DNA of 64,000 nucleotides, from contig NZ_CP032405.1 in assembly GCF_016806065.1 (NCBI RefSeq), positions 3,748,001-3,812,000 of the forward strand, read 5' to 3'. Within the stretch, counting starts at the first letter, position 1. Every line of letters starts with the position of its first letter. The stretch comes from Rhizobium rosettiformans (GTDB taxonomy: Bacteria; Pseudomonadota; Alphaproteobacteria; Rhizobiales; Rhizobiaceae). This document shows positions 1-12,657 of this stretch, piece by piece. The notes under the pieces were generated by a model. The model was given only the letters and a program-made list of their open reading frames with translations. It had not been told where the DNA came from and ran no database searches. Position numbers and translations under genes: made by a program.

Positions 1-2
1 CC

Positions 3-701
3 GCGACCAATGTACGGGCCGGCGCCACAAGCCCCGTCTCCGGCATGCTGCATGCGGCCTTCCTGCTTGCCTTCATGATGGTCGCCGCCCCGCTTGCCGC
101 CTATATCCCGCTGGCAGCGCTCGCGGGCGTGCTCGCCGTCGTCTCGTGGAACATGGTGGAGAAGTCGGCGATTGCGGCACTTGTCCGCTCCTCGCGCGGC
201 GAAGCGCTCATCCTCGCCGTCACCTTCCTGCTCGTTGTCTTCCGCGATCTGACCGAAGGCATCGTGGTCGGCTTTTCGCTGGCGGCTCTGCAGTTCATCC
301 ACCACATGTCGAAGAACATTCGCGTGACCGCCGAAGGGCCGGAAAAGCCGCTCGACGCAACAGACACGGCGACGGTTACCTATCGCCTGGACGGCGCCTT
401 CTTCTTCGGTGCTGTGGCAGCAGCCGGCGCCGTGCTCGACCGCATCGGCGACGACCATCGCAACCTTGTCCTCGACTGCACCGGGATCCGCTTCGTTGAC
501 ACCTCAGGTGTCAATCTACTGGCGAGCGTCATCCGCAAGGCAGTTCGTCACGGCGTCGAGGTCTATGTCGTCACGGAACGGAGCGATTTGAGGACGATGT
601 TGCTCCATCAGGAAATCCCTGAAGAGGGTGTCCATTTCATTCGAACACTTGCAGAGGCACGGGACGAACTCGCCCATGGAGCCCCACGCGCCAAAGCGTG
701 A
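3..701 (+). CDS. SulP family anion transporter, C-terminal part (partial at the window edge)
   Basis: The reading frame is open from the first bases of the window, so the N-terminal transport domain lies outside. What is visible is the end of the SulP membrane domain (hydrophobic helices with the family-typical stretch AALAGVLAVVSWNM) followed by a cytoplasmic STAS domain over roughly the last 110 residues, containing FVDTSGVNLL. SulP proteins move sulfate, bicarbonate or other anions across the inner membrane; the substrate cannot be told from this fragment. The downstream diguanylate cyclase is convergent and its stop codon lies only a few bases away, so there is no room for a separate terminator. 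Confidence 0.9.
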   Translation, partial: ATNVRAGATSPVSGMLHAAFLLAFMMVAAPLAAYIPLAALAGVLAVVSWNMVEKSAIAALVRSSRGEALILAVTFLLVVFRDLTEGIVVGFSLAALQFIHHMSKNIRVTAEGPEKPLDATDTATVTYRLDGAFFFGAVAAAGAVLDRIGDDHRNLVLDCTGIRFVDTSGVNLLASVIRKAVRHGVEVYVVTERSDLRTMLLHQEIPEEGVHFIRTLAEARDELAHGAPRAKA

Positions 702-706
702 ATGGT

Positions 707-1957
707 TCAGGCAGCAGACCTTGATCCTGCGGACGCCAATTCGGAGGGAGCTTCGGTCACATGGGGTTGGTGCTGGCTCTCGCCAACAAGATCCAAACCG
801 CCCCAGGTCACACAATTGCGCCCAGCCTTCTTTGAAGTGTAGAGCGCCTTGTCGGCGCGCGCCAGAGCAAGGGGAAAATCAAGCGGCCCGGCAGGAAGCG
901 ACGCTGCACCGATACTGATGGTGATCGCCGGCAGTTGGTCCTCATGCTCGACGAGCATATGGCCGACCCTGATACGCAGATCATCCAGGAGATCAGGCTG
1001 GCGCAACACGACACTGGCCGGCAGATAGACGCCGAACTCTTCGCCGCCGAGGCGCCCAACAATGGCGGCCCGAGGCACCTCACGGGTCAAAAGGCGGCCG
1101 AGCTCCACCAGAACGGTGTCACCCGCGGCGTGGCCATAGGTATCGTTGACCTGCTTGAAGTGATCCGCATCGACAAGCGCAAGCACCGCACCCGATGCGG
1201 CCCCGCCCGCATCGGCACGCGCTCGAGCGATGGCGTCGATGAACGCACGCCGGTTGCGCAGAAGGGTCAGGGCATCGGTTTCGGAAGCGATCTTGTACCG
1301 CCGGGTGGCCCGTTCATGCACCATGGCAAAGATCGCCAAGGCAGAAGCCAACCCCTGGAGGAAGAAAGCGAACATCATTGCTCCGTACCAGAGTGGCGCA
1401 TGCCCCGCGACGAGTTGCACCGGCTCGATGAATTGCATCGGGATACGGATGAGATGGGCAACACCATGGGTACCGAAAGCGACGATCGCAACCATGCGGG
1501 CGGGCAGAGGCTCGCGCCGCTGGCCGCGGACCAGCACCGGGATGATCAGCAAGGAGTAGCCCGCGAAGAGTATGGAGGCGGCAAATATGCGTGCGCCAAG
1601 GTCCGCCGCAAAAGACGGAAAAGCAAAAAGCGCCAGCCAGACGACACCGCCCGCCGCCGCGACCAATCCGGCTCCCTTTCTGGTCTCGCCCTCGAAAGCC
1701 AGGCAGCCGAGCCAGATCAGACCGAGACAGGAGATCCCTAGGCCGTTACCGAGACCGAACGCGACGATCGGCGGAGCCACCTCGCGAACGCTGACGAGCA
1801 CCATGCCGAGCGCGCCCGCGGAAAAGCCCAGAGACCAGAATGCCAAGGCGCGGTTGTCCCGCTCCTGGGCCCAGAGAAAAGTCAGAAAGCCCGACAGCAT
1901 GATCAACGTTCCCGCCAGGCAAACGGTGAGTGTAGGAATGTGGAAAACTTGGGCCAA
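707..1957 (-). CDS. membrane-bound diguanylate cyclase (GGDEF domain)
   Basis: About six to eight hydrophobic segments fill the N-terminal half, followed by a GGDEF domain over roughly the last 170 residues. The active-site motif is intact as GGEEF, the substrate-binding stretch DADHFKQVNDTYGH is present, and no RxxD inhibitory site is seen five residues before GGEEF. The protein should make cyclic di-GMP from two GTP at the inner membrane. The start is uncertain: the frame is open to a TTG at 2005, but the TTG at 1957 has a GAGG ribosome site eight bases upstream and gives a 416-residue protein, so I chose it; a GTG at 1993 is a third option. No partner gene is adjacent. Confidence 0.85.
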   Translation of the reverse strand: MAQVFHIPTLTVCLAGTLIMLSGFLTFLWAQERDNRALAFWSLGFSAGALGMVLVSVREVAPPIVAFGLGNGLGISCLGLIWLGCLAFEGETRKGAGLVAAAGGVVWLALFAFPSFAADLGARIFAASILFAGYSLLIIPVLVRGQRREPLPARMVAIVAFGTHGVAHLIRIPMQFIEPVQLVAGHAPLWYGAMMFAFFLQGLASALAIFAMVHERATRRYKIASETDALTLLRNRRAFIDAIARARADAGGAASGAVLALVDADHFKQVNDTYGHAAGDTVLVELGRLLTREVPRAAIVGRLGGEEFGVYLPASVVLRQPDLLDDLRIRVGHMLVEHEDQLPAITISIGAASLPAGPLDFPLALARADKALYTSKKAGRNCVTWGGLDLVGESQHQPHVTEAPSELASAGSRSAA

Positions 1958-1959
1958 AT

Positions 1960-2042
1960 CGATAACCTCAAAGAGGCTCGTGAGATAGCACACAAGACTG
2001 AACAAACTTCAAAAGTAATTGGCAAATCCCGATAACCTCAAA
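1960..2042. repeat. 13-bp direct repeat flanking the diguanylate cyclase start
   Basis: CGATAACCTCAAA occurs at 1960-1972 and again at 2030-2042, 70 bp apart. Each copy has CAAAT just before it, directly in the first and separated by two extra bases in the second. The first copy carries the likely ribosome site of the GGDEF gene (GAGG on the minus strand). It may be a small duplication of the translation start region or a pair of regulator sites. Confidence 0.5.
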
Positions 2043-2070
2043 CAAAAAAAGGCCGGGCAAAGCCCGGCCT
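2043..2070 (-). terminator. intrinsic terminator of alaS
   Basis: A perfect 9-bp stem (2050-2058 with 2062-2070) with a 3-base loop is followed on the minus strand by a run of T, 25 bp after the alaS stop codon. Confidence 0.9.
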
Positions 2071-2094
2071 GGATCATCTGAGGATGCAAGCTGA

Positions 2095-4752
<2,658 letters not shown>

Positions 4753-4840
4753 GTCACGCCCTTCATTCAGGCCGGAACCCGGCCAATTTGCAAAATCAAT
4801 GGCTTTTATCGCCCGGCTTCATCCCTGTCCAGCAGCCGAA

Positions 4841-4880
4841 ACGAAAACCGGCCGCGTCTCGAAGGAAACGCGGCCGACAA
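4841..4880 (-). terminator. intrinsic terminator of recA
   Basis: A 9-bp GC-rich stem (4849-4857 with 4868-4876) is followed on the minus strand by GTTTTCGTTT. It lies just after the recA stop and before alaS. Confidence 0.8.
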
Positions 4881-4903
4881 ATCAGTCGAAGATGGACGGC
4901 AGT

Positions 4904-5992
4904 TTACGCGTCGTCGGCACCATCAGCGTCATTCGCGTCGGGCCCGCCATTCTGCAGGAACTTCTCGGCGATCAGACCGGCATTCTGGCGCAGTGCCATC
5001 TCGATTTCCTGGGAGACGGCAGGATTGTCGCGCAGGAAGAGCTTGGCGTTTTCACGCCCCTGGCCAAGACGCTGGCTGTTGTAGGAGAACCAGGCCCCGG
5101 ACTTCTCGACGATGCCGGCCTTGACGCCGAGATCGACGAGCTCACCGGTCTTCGAGACGCCTTCGCCATACATGATGTCGAATTCCACCTGCTTGAAGGG
5201 CGGTGCCATCTTGTTCTTGACGACCTTGACGCGGGTCTGGTTACCGACGACCTCTTCGCGATCCTTGACCGCGCCGATGCGGCGAATGTCGAGACGCACG
5301 GAGGCGTAGAACTTCAGAGCGTTACCGCCGGTCGTCGTTTCCGGCGAGCCGAACATGACGCCGATCTTCATGCGGATCTGGTTGATGAAGATGACCATCG
5401 TCTTCGACTTGGAGATCGAGGCGGTCAGCTTGCGCAGCGCCTGGCTCATCAGGCGGGCCTGCATGCCCGGCAGGCTGTCGCCCATTTCGCCTTCGATTTC
5501 GGCGCGCGGGGTGAGCGCTGCAACGGAGTCGACAACGAGCACGTCGATCGCGCCCGAGCGCACCAGCGTGTCGGTGATTTCGAGTGCCTGCTCGCCTGTA
5601 TCCGGCTGCGAGATCAGAAGGTTCTGCAGATCGACGCCGAGCTTGCGGGCATAGACCGGATCAAGGGCATGTTCGGCGTCGACGAAGGCGCAGATGCCGC
5701 CCTTCTTCTGCGCTTCGGCAATGGTCTGCAGCGCAAGCGTCGTCTTACCCGAGCTTTCAGGCCCGTAAATTTCAATGATGCGCCCCTTCGGCAGGCCGCC
5801 AATGCCGAGCGCGATGTCGAGGCTGAGCGACCCCGTCGAGACCGTCTCGACTTCGACCACGCTCTCGTTCGCGCCGAGTTTCATGATCGAGCCCTTGCCG
5901 AACGACCGTTCGATCTGCGAGAGCGCCGCTTCCAATGCCTTGCTTTTATCCACCGATTTGTCCTCTACCAGCCGCAAAGAATTCTGTGCCAT
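4904..5992 (-). CDS. recA: recombinase RecA
   Basis: A 362-residue RecA, the ATP-dependent strand-exchange protein of homologous recombination and co-protease for LexA. Visible are the Walker A motif GPESSGKTT, the LLISQPD stretch, the Walker B region [12 protein letters not shown], the DNA-binding loop region with [17 protein letters not shown], and an acidic C-terminal tail ([11 protein letters not shown]). The frame is open to a GTG at 6001, but the ATG at 5992 ([11 protein letters not shown]) has an AAAGGTGG ribosome site five bases upstream and is the usual rhizobial start. An SOS-type motif lies about 60-85 bp upstream. Confidence 0.98.
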   Translation of the reverse strand: MAQNSLRLVEDKSVDKSKALEAALSQIERSFGKGSIMKLGANESVVEVETVSTGSLSLDIALGIGGLPKGRIIEIYGPESSGKTTLALQTIAEAQKKGGICAFVDAEHALDPVYARKLGVDLQNLLISQPDTGEQALEITDTLVRSGAIDVLVVDSVAALTPRAEIEGEMGDSLPGMQARLMSQALRKLTASISKSKTMVIFINQIRMKIGVMFGSPETTTGGNALKFYASVRLDIRRIGAVKDREEVVGNQTRVKVVKNKMAPPFKQVEFDIMYGEGVSKTGELVDLGVKAGIVEKSGAWFSYNSQRLGQGRENAKLFLRDNPAVSQEIEMALRQNAGLIAEKFLQNGGPDANDADGADDA

Positions 5993-6051
5993 TTGATCCA
6001 CCTTTAGGTTATTGAGGCCGCATAGGCAATGAAGCCGCCGATGGGGAATAT

Positions 6052-6077
6052 GTACTCTTTTTGTTCTAATTTTGCAA
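6052..6077 (-). promoter_or_regulatory. probable SOS operator upstream of recA
   Basis: The plus strand reads GTAC-N7-GTTC at 6052-6066, one mismatch from the alphaproteobacterial SOS box GTTC-N7-GTTC, and an exact TTG-N11-CAA at 6061-6077, the form described upstream of rhizobial recA. It sits 60-85 bp upstream of the recA start, a suitable place for LexA repression. Confidence 0.6.
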
Positions 6078-6234
6078 GAGCAAGCGAAGCGGTTGAATCT
6101 AAACCGTTTTCGAGCCCGTGTTCGAACGATGTTCCGCGCGGCGGTGCGAGCACGTCTGTGAGGGGCGCAGCTCCAAGGCAGACCGTGGCAAGCGTCGGTT
6201 CGATTCGTGTTTCGCCAATGCTGGAGGCAGGCCC

Positions 6235-7179
6235 ATGACGACCGAAATTCTGGCGATCGGGGGCGCTCATATCGACCGGCGAGGCCGCATATTCGGTGAC
6301 ACGAAGCCGGGTGCGAGCAATCCCGGGCAATGGTTCGAGGAAGTCGGAGGCGGCGTCTTCAACGCGGCATGCAATCTCTCCCGCCTGGGCCACTCGGTCC
6401 GCCTGATTGCACCGCGCGGCGGGGATGCCGCAGGTCAGATGGTGGCGGATGCAGCCGAACGCGCCGGTCTCGACGACCAGCCCGTGATGTTTCTCGATCG
6501 CGCCACCCCGAGCTATACGGCCGTCCTCGAGCGAGACGGCAATCTGGTCATCGCCCTCGCCGACATGGCGCTTTACGACGCCTTTTCGGCGCGGCGGATG
6601 CGGGCGCGGTCGATGCGCGACAGCCTCACCGAGGCAGATCACGTTCTGGCCGACGCCAACCTGCCGGCGGACACCTTGACCGCTCTGGCGGCAAGTTGTC
6701 ATGCAGCTGGCAAGGGACTGTCGGCCATCGCGATTTCGCCGGCCAAGGTGGTGAAGTTCGCGCGCGCCCTGCCCTTTCTCACCCATCTTTTCATGAATGG
6801 CGCGGAGGCCGAAGCGATTGCCGGCCAGCGCCCCGAGCGGGCTGAGCATTGGCCGCACCTGTTGCGCGCCAAGGGCTTGCGCGGCGGCAGCGTCACGAGC
6901 GGCGGTGGTCCCACCGTCGTCTTCGATGAAAAGGACATAGCCCTGATCGTGCCTGAACCGCTCGAGCAGATCGCCGATGTCACCGGGGCCGGCGATGCCT
7001 TCGCCGCCGGTTTCCTGCATGCCCGCCTGTCCGGCGCGACACTGGACGTGGCACTGCGCCAGGGCACGGCAAGTGCTGCGATCACCCTCGCCTGCCCCAA
7101 TGCGACGGATGAAAATCTCTCATGCGAGAAGCTTGCACGTCAAATGGCTCTTGTCCCGCCGCCCCGTTTCCTGTCATGA
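6235..7179 (+). CDS. psuK: PfkB-family carbohydrate kinase, probable pseudouridine kinase
   Basis: A 314-residue PfkB/ribokinase fold protein. The N-terminal GGAHIDRRG and the C-terminal [13 protein letters not shown] (anion hole and catalytic Asp of the family) are present. Specificity comes from context: the next gene, 30 bp downstream, is a pseudouridine-5'-phosphate glycosidase, so this kinase should phosphorylate pseudouridine to its 5'-phosphate. The frame is open further upstream (from 6118), but the ATG at 6235 has GGAG ten bases upstream and starts directly with the PfkB core. Probably co-transcribed with psuG. Confidence 0.85.
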   Translation: MTTEILAIGGAHIDRRGRIFGDTKPGASNPGQWFEEVGGGVFNAACNLSRLGHSVRLIAPRGGDAAGQMVADAAERAGLDDQPVMFLDRATPSYTAVLERDGNLVIALADMALYDAFSARRMRARSMRDSLTEADHVLADANLPADTLTALAASCHAAGKGLSAIAISPAKVVKFARALPFLTHLFMNGAEAEAIAGQRPERAEHWPHLLRAKGLRGGSVTSGGGPTVVFDEKDIALIVPEPLEQIADVTGAGDAFAAGFLHARLSGATLDVALRQGTASAAITLACPNATDENLSCEKLARQMALVPPPRFLS

Positions 7180-7209
7180 GACCCTGAATTTCTAACGGAA
7201 GATCCCCCC

Positions 7210-8136
7210 ATGACCCGTTCCATATCGCCTCTTCTGCCCATCACCTATTCGAGCGAAGTCAGCGCCGCCAAACAGCGCGGCGCACCGATCGTGGCACTCG
7301 AATCCACCATCATCACCCATGGAATGCCGTATCCGGGCAATCTTGAGATGGCCCGCAGCGTCGAGGACATCGTCCGACAGCAGGGCGCCGTGCCCGCCAC
7401 GATCGCCGTCATCAAGGGCGTGCTGCATATCGGTCTGGAGCCGGCAGAACTTGAGGCGCTGGCGCAGATGGAGCATGTGATGAAGCTGTCGCGCGCCGAT
7501 CTCGCCTTCGCGATCGCCGAGCGCCGCAACGGCGCGACCACTGTCGCGGCAACGATGATCGCTGCCTACCGTGCCGGCATCCATGTCTTTGCGACCGGCG
7601 GCATTGGCGGCGTGCATCGTGGCGCCGAAGAAAGCTTCGACATCTCCGCCGACCTCGAAGAACTGGCGCGCACGGCAGTGATCGTCGTTTCGGCGGGCCC
7701 GAAGGCGATCCTCGACATTCCGAAGACCTTGGAAGTGCTGGAAACGCGTGGCGTGCCCGTCGTCACCTATGACAGCGAAGACTTCCCTGCCTTCTGGTCG
7801 CGAAGCTCGGGCCTGAAGAGCCTCCTCAACTTGCAGAGCCCGGCCGCGATCGCCAATTTCCAGAAAATGCGCGACCAGCTCGGCATCGATGGCGGCATGC
7901 TGATTGCCAACCCGGTTCCGGAAGCCGACGAGATCCCGCGCGAGGAAATGGAAATCTATATCAGCCGGGCGCTTGCCAATGCCGAGCGCGACGAGATCGC
8001 CGGCAAGGCAGTGACACCTTATCTGCTCGACAATATCTTCCACCTCACCGGTGGTCGCTCGCTGAAGACCAATATCGCACTGGTCGAGAACAATGCCCGT
8101 CTGGCAGCCGAGATCGCCGTCGCCATGAACGGCTGA
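7210..8136 (+). CDS. psuG: pseudouridine-5'-phosphate glycosidase
   Basis: A 308-residue PsuG (YeiN/IndA family). It cleaves pseudouridine 5'-phosphate to uracil and ribose 5-phosphate. Diagnostic stretches are VALESTIITHGMPYP near the N terminus, NGATTVAATMIAAY, FATGGIGGVHRGAE and a C-terminal region ending TPYLLDNIFHLTGGRSL. It completes a two-gene pseudouridine salvage operon with the kinase upstream and is followed by a strong terminator. Length is normal for the family. Confidence 0.93.
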   Translation: MTRSISPLLPITYSSEVSAAKQRGAPIVALESTIITHGMPYPGNLEMARSVEDIVRQQGAVPATIAVIKGVLHIGLEPAELEALAQMEHVMKLSRADLAFAIAERRNGATTVAATMIAAYRAGIHVFATGGIGGVHRGAEESFDISADLEELARTAVIVVSAGPKAILDIPKTLEVLETRGVPVVTYDSEDFPAFWSRSSGLKSLLNLQSPAAIANFQKMRDQLGIDGGMLIANPVPEADEIPREEMEIYISRALANAERDEIAGKAVTPYLLDNIFHLTGGRSLKTNIALVENNARLAAEIAVAMNG

Positions 8137-8156
8137 TCGGCCAAACGCACGTCAAA

Positions 8157-8197
8157 CAAAAAAGCCCGCCGGATCGCTCCGGCGGGCTTTTTTGTTT
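8157..8197. terminator. bidirectional terminator between psuG and cckA
   Basis: A 13-bp stem (8161-8173 with 8178-8190) with a TCGC loop, T-rich on the plus side and A-rich on the other. It can end psuG on the plus strand and cckA on the minus strand. Confidence 0.93.
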
Positions 8198-8221
8198 GTT
8201 GATGGACAGACACGAAAAGCC

Positions 8222-10846
8222 TCAGCCTTCGCCGTCCAGCATTTCGCGGACTGCCACAGCCAGTTGCTTCAGCGAGAAGGGCTTGGGCAGGAAGCCGAAC
8301 TTGGCATCAGCCGGCAGATTGCGGGCAAAGGCGTCCTCGGCATAACCCGAGACGAAGATGAACTTCAGATCCGGATACTTCTTGCGCAGTTCGGTGAGAA
8401 GGGTGGGGCCGTCCATCTCCGGCATGACGACGTCGGACACCACGATGTCCACCTCGCCATCCAGCTCTTCCATGATGTCGAGCGCCTCGACGCCGGATCC
8501 GGCCTCGTGGACAGTGTAGCCGCGCGTCTCCAGCATACGTTTGCCGCCACGCCGCACCGCCTCTTCGTCTTCGACGAGCAGAACGACGGCAGACTTGCCG
8601 GTGAGATCCGGCGTCTCCTGGGCCTCGGCTGCCCCTTGAGCCGGGGCGACCGTGATGGTGTCACCATTGACGGTCGCGTTGACGGCTTGCCCTTCAGCAA
8701 CCGGCTGCACCTCGGGCACATGGCGCGGCAGGAAGATGCGGAAGGTCGTCCCCTTGCCCACCTCGGACTCGGGATAGATGTAGCCGCCGGACTGCTTGAC
8801 GATGCCGTAGACCATGGCAAGCCCAAGGCCCGTACCCTTGCCGACTTCCTTCGTCGTGAAGAAGGGCTCGAAGATCTTGTCCATGATCTCGGGCGCAATA
8901 CCGGTGCCATTGTCGGCAACCTCGACCAGCACCATGTCTTCCGACGGCAGACCGCGATAACCGAAGCCTTCGGCCTGCTCGGCAGTGATGTTGTGGGTCG
9001 ACACGGTGATCGAACCACCATCGGGCATCGCATCGCGCGCATTGACGCAGAGATTGATGAGCACCTGCTCGAACTGCGACAGGTCTGTTTTCACCGGCCA
9101 GAGATCGCGGCCGTAATCGACCTTGAGCTTGACATTCGTGCCCGAAATCAAGCGATCGACCAGCATTCTCAAGTCGCCGATCACGTCGGTGAGGTTCAAG
9201 ACGCTCGGGCGCATCGTCTGCTTGCGCGAGAAGGCGAGCAATTGCCGCACCAGCACGGCGGCACGATTGGCGTTGCGCTTGATCTCCATGAGGTCGGCAA
9301 AGCTCGCATCCGATGGCCGCGCCTGCAGAAGCAGGTGGTCTGAGGACAGAAGGATCGCCGTCAGCACGTTGTTGAAGTCATGCGCGATGCCGCCGGCGAG
9401 TGTGCCAACCGCATTCATCTTCTGCGTCTGCGCCATCTGCGCCTCGAGCGCCTTCTGGTCGGTCACATCGACGGCATAGACGATCGCCGCCTCTTCCGGC
9501 GCCTCGTCGCTCTGGTCGATGACGGCGTTCACGTAGAAGCGGAAATGCCTGACGTCATTCGTCGGATGACGGCTGTCGATCGGCGAAATGTCGACCTGGC
9601 GGTCCATGGCGGCAGCGAGCGCGCCCCGGAAGCCCTCGCGTTCGCTTTCATGCAGCACCACCTCGATCAGCCCGTGCCGTTCGATCTCGTCGCGCGAGAT
9701 GATGTCGGCAAAGAGCTTCATGAACGGGGCGTTGGTCCTGAGGATCCGGCCTTCGCCGTCGACGGACGCAATCGCCATGGGCGTATTGTTGAAGAAGCGG
9801 GTGAACCGCATCGAGGCGACAGAATCGGATTGGTCGCCGTTTTCGCTCTGGGTCCGCGCGAGGACGATCGAACGGCTCTCACCTGGCGCACCGTCGCGGG
9901 CAGCGCGGACTCGGTGCACGAGGCGTACGGGCAGGCTCTGGCCGTTCACGCGCCTGAGATCGAGGTCGAGCGTTTCCGTGCGGGCCTGGCCCGGTTCGGC
10001 CTGCACCGAATCGATCAGCGCCATGCCTTCCCCGGCCACGAGATCCGAGATTGTCATCGAGCCCGGGTTGAACTGGGTGAGATCGACCCCGAGCCATTCG
10101 GCGAGCGTCGCGTTCAGATAGTAGATCTCCCCCTTGCGGCCGGCGGAGAAGAAACCGGCCGGCGCATGGTCGAGATAATCAATGGCGTGCTGCAATTCCT
10201 TGAAGAAGCGCTCCTGATCGTCACGCTCGGCGGTGATGTCCGATATCTGCCAGACATGCAGCGGCTTGCCGCGTCCCTCGCCGGGCAACAACCGCGCCTT
10301 CAGCCGGTACCAATGGGCACCCGAGCCGTTGACCGTCTGATTGCCGAGCGGCTTCAGCAGCCGGAATTCCTCGTAGCTGTCGCGCCCCTCGCGAAGACCA
10401 TTGGTCAGGCGGTAGAGCGCCTCGCTCGATTCCCGGTAGCGCGAGAGCAGCGCTTCGAGCGTCTGCACCTCAGTTGCCTTGCGCGCGCCGGTCATCGTGC
10501 CATAGGCCACGTTGGCGAAAACAATGCGGCCTTCGCTGTCGGTAATCAGCGTGCCATCCGGCTGGCTTGAGAGAAAACGGCGGGCCAGCGTGTCGCTGTT
10601 CGACTGCGGCATCACCTCGATGAAACCGATCACTGCCGAGACGATGAAGAAGATCCCCATCATCGCCAGGATACCTAGAACGCCGAGCACCACCTGATTG
10701 TCGAGCTGGTCGCGGAAAAAGATGAAGGCGGCGGATGCGGCGATCAGGGCAAGGGCCAGCAGCAGGATGCGCAACGCCATGCCGACGCCATTACGGCGAT
10801 CGACCAGCGGGCCGTCTCCATCTTGATCATACTGCTTTCGTGTCAT
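8222..10846 (-). CDS. cckA: cell-cycle hybrid histidine kinase CckA
   Basis: An 874-residue hybrid kinase. Order: two membrane segments (about residues 20-70), two to three PAS-like sensor regions (about 85-470), a HisKA domain with GGIAHDFNN (phospho-acceptor His489), an HATPase domain ([10 protein letters not shown], then [17 protein letters not shown]), and a C-terminal receiver domain with [10 protein letters not shown] (Asp805). In alphaproteobacteria CckA feeds phosphate through ChpT to CtrA and controls the cell cycle. The frame is open to 11119, but the ATG at 10846 has AGAGG upstream and starts with a cytoplasmic leader before the first helix. Divergent from the FliO-like gene. Confidence 0.93.
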   Translation of the reverse strand: MTRKQYDQDGDGPLVDRRNGVGMALRILLLALALIAASAAFIFFRDQLDNQVVLGVLGILAMMGIFFIVSAVIGFIEVMPQSNSDTLARRFLSSQPDGTLITDSEGRIVFANVAYGTMTGARKATEVQTLEALLSRYRESSEALYRLTNGLREGRDSYEEFRLLKPLGNQTVNGSGAHWYRLKARLLPGEGRGKPLHVWQISDITAERDDQERFFKELQHAIDYLDHAPAGFFSAGRKGEIYYLNATLAEWLGVDLTQFNPGSMTISDLVAGEGMALIDSVQAEPGQARTETLDLDLRRVNGQSLPVRLVHRVRAARDGAPGESRSIVLARTQSENGDQSDSVASMRFTRFFNNTPMAIASVDGEGRILRTNAPFMKLFADIISRDEIERHGLIEVVLHESEREGFRGALAAAMDRQVDISPIDSRHPTNDVRHFRFYVNAVIDQSDEAPEEAAIVYAVDVTDQKALEAQMAQTQKMNAVGTLAGGIAHDFNNVLTAILLSSDHLLLQARPSDASFADLMEIKRNANRAAVLVRQLLAFSRKQTMRPSVLNLTDVIGDLRMLVDRLISGTNVKLKVDYGRDLWPVKTDLSQFEQVLINLCVNARDAMPDGGSITVSTHNITAEQAEGFGYRGLPSEDMVLVEVADNGTGIAPEIMDKIFEPFFTTKEVGKGTGLGLAMVYGIVKQSGGYIYPESEVGKGTTFRIFLPRHVPEVQPVAEGQAVNATVNGDTITVAPAQGAAEAQETPDLTGKSAVVLLVEDEEAVRRGGKRMLETRGYTVHEAGSGVEALDIMEELDGEVDIVVSDVVMPEMDGPTLLTELRKKYPDLKFIFVSGYAEDAFARNLPADAKFGFLPKPFSLKQLAVAVREMLDGEG

Positions 10847-11099
10847 TGATGCCTCTTGCCTAACCGCACGGAAGATCCGACCTAGCGAGAATCGGCGCTT
10901 CCACCTGTTTATCAATATGCCGTAGCTGCAAAAAGCAAAGAAAGGGCCAGACGGCCCCGCTCGGCCGCTCCCCCACAGGAATGCCGCAATCCTGACCGAT
11001 CTTGCCCGACCTTTCGCCCCCGCAACGTGGGCGCGGTCGCACGCAAGATTGCGGAAGGAGCCGTCTTCTGCCAGAAAGCTTGTCAAAAGGAGCACGCAC
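10847..11099. other. 253-bp divergent promoter region (cckA / FliO-like gene)
   Basis: No gene seen. It must carry both promoters. An 8-bp inverted pair, CCGCAATC and GATTGCGG, lies in the half nearer the FliO-like gene, separated by more than 40 bp; I cannot assign a function to it. Confidence 0.4.
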
Positions 11100-12560
11100 A
11101 TGCTGGATGAGCTGATCAACGCCTATGGCGACAAGTTTCTCGTGGCGGCACTCGGCGTCAGCCTCGCTTTGCTCTGCCTGTTCATCGTGCTCTGGCTCCT
11201 GCGCAACCGGGCGCCCTCGCCTTTCGTGCGCGGCGGTCGCAACCGCCAGCCACGTCTGCAGGTGCTGGATGCTGCTGCCGTCGATACCCGTCGCCGGATC
11301 GTGCTGGTGCGCCGCGACAATGTCGAACATCTGGTCATGATCGGCGGCCCGACCGACATCGTGATCGAAAGCGGCATTGGCGATGAGCGCCCCTACCTCA
11401 GCGCAAGGCCGATCCAGCCCCAGGCTTTGGCGGAGCAGCAGGATCTGGCTGAGACGACTGTTCGGCCGGCCCTTGCCGCCACCGAACCTGCCTCACCGGC
11501 AATCGCATCCGCCGCGGTCGCGTCCCCTGCCATCATGGCCAGCGCACCAGCAGAAGCGCCGGCCAGACGCCCGATGGCCGCGGAAACGCCCCGGCCAGCC
11601 GCCGTTTCACCGCAGGTCGATCCTCAGCCCATGCATGCGCCGATCGCCGAGCCACGTCGTCCGCAAGCCGCACAGATGCGTGGCCCAGAACCGGCCATCG
11701 AAACCGTGGTGACAGCCGCCCCGGTGGCAGCAGTTGCGACCGCCGCAGCGGCCCCCGTGGCAGCAGCGGCCATGACTGCACGCCCGGAAGTGGCGCCTCA
11801 GGTCCGGGTCCAGGCGCCCGCAGTCGAACCGGTCGCGCGTCCCGAACCGCCTGTCGAGCCGTCGCCGGTCCAGCCGACTGCAAGCCTCGAACCCATGATG
11901 GTCGCATCAGCGCCGACCGCGACCGCCCCGGTCGACATCGAACCGGTCATGCGCCGCAATGAGCCGATGATCGGCGTGGATGAGAGCCCCATGGAGGCCA
12001 AGACGAGCGGCACGCAGCCGATTGAAGCTTTCAGGATCGAGCCTGTCGAGCCGATCATGCGGAACGAGCTCGATGCCCGGAAGATCGAGGAGGTCAGGGT
12101 CGAACCACAAGTCGCAACGCCTAGCGTCATCGATGCGCCTGCCGCAGAAGATCTGCTGGAAGCGGCACGCCAACGGGTGCTCGTGCCGGTTCAAGCAACC
12201 GCCAGCGCGCGTCTCGTGGAACCGCAACGCATCGACCCGCAGGTGGAAAGCCAGCCCTCAGCCGGGCCGAGCGAACCCGAAGCGCGTGACATGAGCGACT
12301 TCGAGCGCGTCCTCGAAGAAGAGATGGCACTGCATCTGGCGACAGACCCGGCGCCGGCGCCGCAGCCTGCGCCTCAGACGCCCCAGATCCTGCCGGAAAC
12401 CCGTGCCGACCGTCCGCGCCCGCCGATTGCCGCCATTTTGCCGGAAACAAACCGCGCAACGCCGGCTTCGCCTAACGCTTCGCAGCCGGCTCCAGAACCC
12501 AATCTGCAGAACGAGATCGCCCGGATCTTTGGCGAGATGTCCGCCAGCCGCAATCCCTGA
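11100..12560 (+). CDS. FliO/MopB-like membrane protein with long disordered Pro/Ala-rich tail
   Basis: A 486-residue protein. Residues 12-36 form one transmembrane helix (FLVAALGVSLALLCLFIVLW). The next 60 residues match the FliO pattern (LQVLDAAAVDTRRRIVLVRR, then DNVEHLVMIGGPTDIVIESG). The remaining 390 residues are low complexity, rich in Pro, Ala, Glu and Val, and look disordered, with a short conserved-looking end (NLQNEIARIFGEMSAS). FliO helps assemble the flagellar export gate, but no flagellar gene is nearby, so this may be a FliO-like membrane protein of other function. The ATG at 11100 is preceded by AAAAGGAG. Divergent from cckA. Confidence 0.75.
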   Translation: MLDELINAYGDKFLVAALGVSLALLCLFIVLWLLRNRAPSPFVRGGRNRQPRLQVLDAAAVDTRRRIVLVRRDNVEHLVMIGGPTDIVIESGIGDERPYLSARPIQPQALAEQQDLAETTVRPALAATEPASPAIASAAVASPAIMASAPAEAPARRPMAAETPRPAAVSPQVDPQPMHAPIAEPRRPQAAQMRGPEPAIETVVTAAPVAAVATAAAAPVAAAAMTARPEVAPQVRVQAPAVEPVARPEPPVEPSPVQPTASLEPMMVASAPTATAPVDIEPVMRRNEPMIGVDESPMEAKTSGTQPIEAFRIEPVEPIMRNELDARKIEEVRVEPQVATPSVIDAPAAEDLLEAARQRVLVPVQATASARLVEPQRIDPQVESQPSAGPSEPEARDMSDFERVLEEEMALHLATDPAPAPQPAPQTPQILPETRADRPRPPIAAILPETNRATPASPNASQPAPEPNLQNEIARIFGEMSASRNP

Positions 12561-12593
12561 CGGGTCGGGGCACCTGCCGCGACGGCTCGCCGC

Positions 12594-12622
12594 AAAAAGA
12601 AAAGACCCGCCGGGGCGGGTCT
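12594..12622 (-). terminator. intrinsic terminator of dksA
   Basis: A 9-bp stem (12603-12611 with 12614-12622) is followed on the minus strand by TTTTCTTTTT. It lies between the convergent FliO-like gene and dksA. Confidence 0.85.
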
Positions 12623-12657
12623 GAATTCCTTCGAAATACAGGTCTGAGGTCTCGCCC

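Noticed and set aside
10847..11119. N-terminal extension of CckA to 11119
   Set aside because: The extra 91 residues do not look like a sensor region and overlap the start of the divergent gene; the ATG at 10846 has a ribosome site.
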